A DNA stretch of 64,000 bases from positions 41,442,696 through 41,506,695 of the forward strand of contig NC_087067.1 in NCBI RefSeq assembly GCF_963678635.1, given 5' to 3'. The stretch comes from Symsagittifera roscoffensis. Taxonomy: Eukaryota > Xenacoelomorpha > Acoela > Convolutidae. The position numbers were made by a program, and so were the translations under genes. How positions within the stretch are numbered: the stretch's first letter is position 1; each line of letters starts with the position of its first letter. The notes beneath the pieces were generated by a model that worked only from the letters and a program-made list of their open reading frames with translations, made no database searches and was not told the origin of the DNA. Below are positions 58,515 through 64,000 of this stretch, one piece after another.

Positions 58515-59070
58515 ATGTTTCCATCAAAAGCGTTTTCAATGTCTGAATTGAACATTTATCAAATTTTAAAATTGAACTACTACAAAAAACTACAAGAGCG
58601 GTGGACAGATGAAGTTGATGGAGATTGTATTAGTTTTAATTTGTATAGAAACACAGAAAGTTCAATAGTTTTGTTAAAAAGATGGAGAGGAGATTACAAA
58701 AAAGAAGAGTACTGTCAGATTTATCAACAATGTTTTTATTTAGAAGAGTTAACTCAGATTGGGTGGTCGATCAGTAAAAAAACAAAACAATGGAAGAGCC
58801 TATGAAACAGAAATTGGAGATAAGGAACATCAATTCGATTACTGTTTTGAATTTGATACAAATACAAAATCCAGATTTGTCAGAATATCTTTTGATCGTT
58901 TATCCAAATTTAATAGACTTCCGGTTGTTTATACTACAATATACCAAAAAGAAAACGATAAAAACGTATATTTTGGTAATTTCTTTTTTCACTGGTTAGA
59001 AATAGAACAAATCGGAAAAATTTTGATCGAAATTTCAAAGTTTGAATTGAAAATCGAAAAAACAATATAA
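58515..59070 (+). pseudogene. Second PC4-like double-module protein, one frameshift
   Basis: Frames 58,515-58,805 and 58,759-59,070 are two halves of one gene; the frame changes near a run of A at about 58,776-58,790. Each half follows the same order: basic strands (CISFNLYRN...VLLKRWRGDY; SRFVRISFDRL...PVVYTTIYQK), a last strand (CFYLEELTQIG; FFFHWLEIEQIG) and a helix. It parallels the preceding gene and is probably a diverged paralogue. Confidence 0.4.
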
Positions 59071-59712
59071 ACTAGACAAGAAATCTCATTTATCCCACTA
59101 GGGTATCAAATTTCAAATCTTAGTTATGTTGGAAAAATTCAATAAAATTTGTTGATTAAGAAATTTCATAAACATAGTCTGGTTCTGATCTACAAAGTGT
59201 TAACAATCTGTGATTTCTTTCATTCTGATTGGTTATTAACACAAATAATGTCTGTGAAAGTATCCTCAAAATCTACAAAAGTTAAAGAAATTGTTGAAAA
59301 ATTCATGAGAAAAAGAGCTCAACTCTGATTGGTTGACATTAAATTTCTTGAAAATTTCATGACTTTTGAAGCTCAATTCTGATAGGTTGACATTGAATTT
59401 GTTGAAAATTACATGACTATTGAAGCTCAATTCTGATTGGTTGATATCAGAAAAGATAAAAGTTTCCTTGTAATTAATGCTCGCTTCTGATTGGTTGATA
59501 CTTTTAAAAGCTCCATGGTTAGATTGGATGATTTTTATTTCAGCTAGGTTAAATAGCATATCCATTCTGATTTTCTGTCTCGTTAAAAACAATTGGTTAA
59601 TAAGTTTGCTGTTTTTATTTACTTTTATTCATTTTTTGAGGCTATTCAACTCAGCTTATCTAAAAATTTGGTACATTTTAAATCTCCCATTTAATTTTTC
59701 ATTACTATTGAG

Positions 59713-60194
59713 ATGCCTTCACTCAATAGAAACGAAAGAGTTGCATGTCTTGAACGTGGCAGGGATTACACTCACAAAGATGCATCAAGACATCGTAGAA
59801 CATGTGGTGTTTTGAAGTGTTCTAATTGTAATTTTTATACTTATACCAGCGAGGAACTCGCTAATCATTTCAAGAAGAAGCATTCTCAGCATAATAATAA
59901 ATTATGTGCTCAGCAGACTCCAAACACACTTCAGGAAAAGGTAAAACTTTTAAGTTTTTTTTTTTGAAAAACTTAGAAATTACTATGATTATTACTTTTT
60001 ACTGAATCTGGAAAGTCTCAGCAATTGTAACATATCTAGTTAGTAATTAAACAGTGTTTTCATTACATTACCTGAACTGTCATTTATTTTTTTATTCAAA
60101 GGTTTTGATTGATGTTAAAGACAGCAAAAATCGAGTTCAAATCGTCGTGAAGCTTTCCATGGAACTCGATCCAAAAACTTTTAATCAACAGTAA
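59713..60194 (+). CDS. Spliced zinc-finger protein, paralogue of the polymerase N-terminus (106 aa)
   Basis: Exon 1 59,713-59,940 and exon 2 60,102-60,194 are separated by a 161-bp GT-AG intron (GTAAAACT...TTCAAAG), phase 0. The start MPSLNRNERVACLERGRDY matches the polymerase start MPALNRNEKVKCEEC, and CSNCNFYT...H...KKH matches its second finger. The first finger has lost its second Cys (C-L-E-R). Exon 2 adds VLIDVKDSKNRVQIVVKLSME, a beta-like segment. It could compete with, or regulate, the polymerase at the same DNA sites; that is inference. Confidence 0.65.
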
Positions 60195-60199
60195 AAACT

Positions 60200-62590
60200 C
60201 CCTTGGTTGCAAGCTTGCGGAGATTTGTGATAAATTTGTAGTAAGTTGCATAACATATGCTAATGAGTATTTAAGTATTCACCTAAAAATTGTAAAACTT
60301 GGATATTTGGAATACATCAACTAATTGAAAGGTTTTTTGTAGTTGCTATTTTAAAGTTTTCCTTGTTTAGTGCTTGTAAAAGTGTTCATAGAGCAGAGCT
60401 TTTTAAGCAGATAATGTGATTTGACTTCTTAAGAATAATGTTTTTCTATTGATTTTTTGATGATTTCAGAAAAGAAATTGATAAATGACGTGGAAAAAAT
60501 GTATATTTTGCTAAACTTTGAAAGTTTCAAGATAATGATATACATCATTCCAACTAAAAATTTAGTCTAAAAAAGAAATTCAGACTTAAAACAGCATTAT
60601 ACAGTTATGAGCTTGAGAAAATCCTTTAAAGCTTTTTAGTTAAGGGTTTATGGTATTAATTCAGCTTCGGATTTTTGATCGTTCGTTGAAACGATACATT
60701 TTTCCATCTAAAATTCAATTTTCAAGTAAAAATTTGCTCAAATTGGATTCATTTGGTGGAAAGTAGATGAAGCAGAAACTGAGAAAATGCTAAAATGAGA
60801 TAGAAACTCAATTTAATTCTTAAAAAATTTGAGATACTTTTACTAAAATTTAGCTTATAAAGTATATCTTGAGAAAAAATCCGACATAAAAATTCTCAAA
60901 GTCTTATATTTATCCGTAATTCATTAGAAAAAATTGTTATCATTTGATATATTTGGTACTTTATATGAAAGATCAAATGTTTTGAAGATATTTTTTGAAA
61001 AGCAAACCCAATTCGACATCTTTTGGAAGAAGATACATAAAGCATAAATCGAAAACTTGCATTCAAGATCTACTTTTCCTTGCTACACAATACTACATAG
61101 AATATACAACACTATATACAATACATTACTACATTTTTACTACATAGAGTTTTTTCTTAATAAAAATCGGAAAATTACACAATTGTTCCAGTTTGCACCT
61201 TGCTTTGCTTTGCTAAATCAATTTTTTGTGACTCGCTCTTTCAGAAGTTTTTATATTGTAGATGTTAGGAACTAGGTTCTCTTGCGTATTTCCGGAGATT
61301 TTCAGATTATAACTAATAGAGCTGCTCCTAATTTGTTCTTAGATCGTAAAAATACACCTTTATATTCTCATTGTGTACATATATTTTTGAATGCTTTAAC
61401 TAGCACCAATTCTTTCTCACTTGGATTTTTTTGAGAAAATTTCCGTCATAAATTAAGAAAAAAAGCGAGTTAATAACTATTTTGCAAGAAAAGTGATAGT
61501 TAATGATTCCAAAATGTGTATTTTTGCTTAAATAGTTTACAATAGCAACTGAACAGGGGAACCTCGAGAAAGATTTTAACATTTTTTATTGTAATTATCA
61601 TACGGTATCAGTTCTAATTTCATCTCTGCTAGCAAATTGTTCGTTCAATTGATACTATTTTCCTCCTAAATTCTCCAGTTTTGACTAAATTTTCTAGTAA
61701 AGTGTGTTCAATAGCGAAAACATGTTTTAAACAGAAAGCAAGAATAACTTTAAAACATGGAAAAACTCTACGGAAAATCTTGAAAGTTATGTGCAGAAGC
61801 AACAGAGAGATAATCATCAGTTATGAAGAAGTTTTTGTTGAATTTGAGCCAATATCGAATAAATTTTTGAGAAACATTTATCCCGTTTTAAACAATTTTA
61901 GCAATAAACCGTTAATTTTTTATCAATAATCAGAAATTTCTAATTTTTAAAATGAAAAATTTCTCACAAGTTGTAATTTTTTTTACAAATTTGGGTAATT
62001 CAATGAGAAAAAAAAAGGGGAGGAGGAGTTGAATCATGGGGTTTGATTTAGAAATTTCATAGGATTTTACCCTTAATGTTCATTTGAATTGAGATTCCTA
62101 AAAATAATCCCTGAACTGGACAAAAAAAACAGTTAAAAACCAAAGTAAAGGTTCGAAATGGAAAATTTCATGTAAATTTGATTAATTTTTATTTTACCTT
62201 CTCGAAAATTACGACTTAATTTACTGTTTTCCGAAAGTTTCAAAATTGATTCTGCTACTATGAACCTTCTTTTCAGTGTTTAGAGCATTTTATAACCAAA
62301 TATTTAGCTCAAATTAAGGTAAACTTCATCGTATTTCAATATTTTGAGAAAAAATTGTTGAAAAAGTCATTTTTTTTATTCAAAATTTTGTATCATTGTC
62401 TCAACATAATACCAATTAACATATAGTCTTAGCTTATTTTTAAAATCTATAAGTAAAAGTATGTTAAAAATTAGATCAAAAGCAACAATACATTAGCCAA
62501 AATTATGAGATTTCTGCAATTTTTTTCCAAATACTTGAAATTTTTGCAATTTTTTCCAAATACTTGAAATTTTTGCAATTTTTTCCAAAT
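60200..62590. other. Right-hand non-coding part of the Polinton-like element
   Basis: About 2.4 kb, very AT-rich, with short frames only (longest 82 codons at 61,681-61,929, basic, unsupported). No RNA gene or known domain seen. A 29/30-bp unit, GCAATTTTTTCCAAATACTTGAAATTTTT, is repeated three times at 62,516-62,611 next to the terminal repeat. Confidence 0.5.
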
Positions 62591-62611
62591 ACTTGAAATT
62601 TTTGCAATTTT
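62516..62611. repeat. Three tandem 29-30-bp units next to the right terminal repeat
   Basis: CCAAATACTTGAAATTTTT preceded by T-runs and GCAAT occurs three times in direct orientation. It overlaps the inner edge of the right terminal inverted repeat. Confidence 0.75.
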
Positions 62612-62998
62612 TTCTCAAAAAATTTGAATTTTTTCGAAATTTCAGTAGGTTTCAGCATTGTTTCAATTAGATAGAAAGTAAAATTATCTAATAAATTTTT
62701 ATTAGATCAAATTAAACAAAATGTTATCGTGTTTTGAATTTTTTCGAAAAAATTTTTTTGATAAAAAATTCCAAGTTTTTGCACAAAAACTCTTACCATT
62801 GACTTACCATCCACCCAAAAAAATCTTAATATTTAACCTTAATTCTACACATAATTAGCAATCAATTGTTCCAATTTAGGTAACGCGCGCCGAGATTCCC
62901 TCTATTACGCGCGCCGAGGTAATGCTCTATTCCCTATTTTAATACATGGGGGTCCGCCACCTCCCCCCCCCCCCACTTAACCTCCAACATCTACTACT
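62590..62998. repeat. Right terminal inverted repeat
   Basis: Inverted copy of the left end: CTACTACT terminus at 62,998, 12-C run at 62,963-62,974, TATTCCCTATTTTAATACAT at 62,929-62,948, and GGTAACGCGCGCCGAG at about 62,880. The CGCGCGCCGAG block is doubled here. It lacks the 130-bp insertion of the left end. Confidence 0.85.
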
Positions 62999-63004
62999 CA
63001 CAAC
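62999..63004. repeat. Target-site duplication CACAAC, right
   Basis: Exact match to 48,488-48,493, immediately outside the right terminal inverted repeat. The LINE frame resumes beyond it. Confidence 0.85.
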
Positions 63005-64000
63005 AAAAAACAAAAGCGTTTGATTCACTTCCACACCCCACCCTCGAACAAAAATTGAAGAATTTTGATTTTGAACCATCAGCCAATGACCATTAAAATT
63101 CATTTCTAGAAAACAGACAGCGGCAAACACTTGTAAATGGTGCATATTCAGATTGGCTCAAGTTGGAGCAAGATGAGCCTCAGGGTTTTGTATCAGGACC
63201 TCTGCTGTTTAACTTATATGCCAGAAACTTTAGACAAGTCGTGTGCTCTTGCAAAAAATGCCGATGAAAGAGCACTTTTAATTTTTTTTGAAAACCGATA
63301 TCAGCAACACAAACCATTGAATCCAATATCAACAAAATATTCTCACATTTTCGATTAAACCAATTAATAAAAAATGTAGACAATACGCAGTTCATTACTT
63401 TCTCTGCTCCATCAGAAAAATTACCCATAGGAAACTGCAAGTTGTACATAGGTATAAACTAAGTCAAAATATCAGAATGCATCAAGTTTCTCGGTGTTAA
63501 CAACGGTGCATGCTTAACGTTTGAAAAAGAAATTAACAAAGTGTTACAGAAGTTGGCGAGTGCCATCCAAACCATCAAATGCATATTAAAAAAATTCCTC
63601 TAGAAGGAAATTGTTTATACTCAAAACCCATGTTTTAAGCCTTTGCACTATCTGTGAAGGCTTTGAATAGTTGCACAAAAGAACGTCTAGACAAGCTGGA
63701 AAAGCAAATAAATTGGGGTATACGGATTGTCATGAACATGAACATTAGAACATGCCAAAAAAATCTTAGAGCATTTAGCTGCTTGCAATTAACGAGTTCT
63801 AATTTCCACTATAAATTTCGCACCAGCTCAACTCTTCTGCCAGGATTTTGTCAAACAATTTTTTTTGCAGGTCAAAAAAAAATTAAAACTTGGTAATTCA
63901 GAAACTTATCTCCATGAAGAAAACATGTACACTATTAAACAGATTAACTAAAATTGCATACCAGAGGATAATTTCTAATGCATATAGAGGATAGACGCTA
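63005..64000 (+). pseudogene. LINE retrotransposon, continuation of RT after the nested insertion, decayed
   Basis: Mixed frames read PQGFVSGPLLFNLYA (63,178-63,223), the LINE RT PQGxxxGPLLF box. FITFSAP (about 63,390-63,415) and IKFLGV (about 63,484-63,500), then LTFEKEINKVLQKL, follow. The order continues the RT from the left flank. The region with the first catalytic Asp is not visible around the junction. It runs off the window end. Confidence 0.75.

Larger units (their letters stand above)
48494..62998. mobile_element. Polinton/Maverick-like element (14.5 kb) without a visible integrase or capsid genes
   Basis: It is bounded by long terminal inverted repeats that start AGTAGTAGATG and by a 6-bp target duplication, and encodes a family-B polymerase; together these are Polinton/Maverick hallmarks. 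Contents in order: PolB (minus), a CRE-repeat promoter, an unknown ORF (plus), a 52-aa membrane protein, an acidic ORF, a duplicated block of these, an unknown ORF (minus), two PC4-like genes (plus), a spliced zinc-finger gene (plus), then 2.4 kb of AT-rich non-coding DNA. No RVE integrase, FtsK/HerA ATPase, adenain-like protease or jelly-roll capsid was recognised. It could be a deletion derivative mobilised in trans or a distinct lineage. Several genes are broken. Confidence 0.8.

Noticed and set aside
61681-61929. 82-codon basic ORF in the right part of the Polinton-like element
   Set aside because: No motif and strongly AT-rich; could be chance. A capsid or integrase identity was considered and not supported.
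1-64000. CRISPR arrays, rRNA genes and tRNA genes
   Set aside because: No regular spacer arrays, rRNA-like blocks or cloverleaf with A and B boxes were recognised on either strand.

Overview
The window is eukaryotic, animal-type DNA. It is AT-rich, has GT-AG introns from a few hundred bases to several kb, and carries a dense load of mobile elements in different states of decay. The two kinds of single-copy gene are metazoan: a GAS2-like actin/microtubule linker and two claudin-like four-pass membrane proteins. Nothing in the sequence fixes the species; an invertebrate is likely.

Layout. (1) 1-10.4 kb, minus strand: the body of a Ty3/gypsy-type retrovirus-like element. In transcription order it has two small paralogous ORFs, gag, protease, RT, RNase H, integrase, a split env, and two further small paralogous ORFs cut by the window edge. 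Stops and frame changes show it is inactive. (2) 10.4-17.1 kb: no convincing gene; a stretch rich in GAAAC words and scattered short ORFs. (3) 17.1-26.8 kb, minus strand: a GAS2-like gene whose exons I could join in one reading frame: CH domain split over four exons, then a GAR domain over two. Its fourth exon exists in two mutually exclusive versions, and only one carries two SxIP (EB1-binding type) motifs. (4) 27.7-29.6 kb and 38.7-41.0 kb, plus strand: two paralogous claudin-like genes of four exons each, separated by about 9 kb of repeats that include two MITE-like elements and a perfect 54-bp hairpin. (5) 41.5-45.1 kb: an array of related non-autonomous elements. (6) 45.5-48.5 and 63.0-64.0 kb: one decayed LINE, plus strand, split by an insertion. 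(7) 48,494-62,998: the insertion, a 14.5-kb element with long terminal inverted repeats starting AG and a 6-bp target-site duplication (CACAAC) on both sides, the hallmarks of a Polinton/Maverick.

The Polinton-like element is the most interesting object. It encodes a family-B DNA polymerase with an N-terminal zinc-finger segment, a separate spliced gene for a paralogous zinc finger, two genes that resemble double PC4-type single-strand-binding proteins, a 52-residue membrane protein, and an unknown acidic protein in two copies. I see no integrase, packaging ATPase, protease or capsid gene. The polymerase and an outward-facing ORF flank four 60-bp repeats that together hold seven CRE/ATF-type sites, so the region looks like a shared early promoter. 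Part of the element is tandemly duplicated, and several genes carry frameshifts, so this copy is probably not active.
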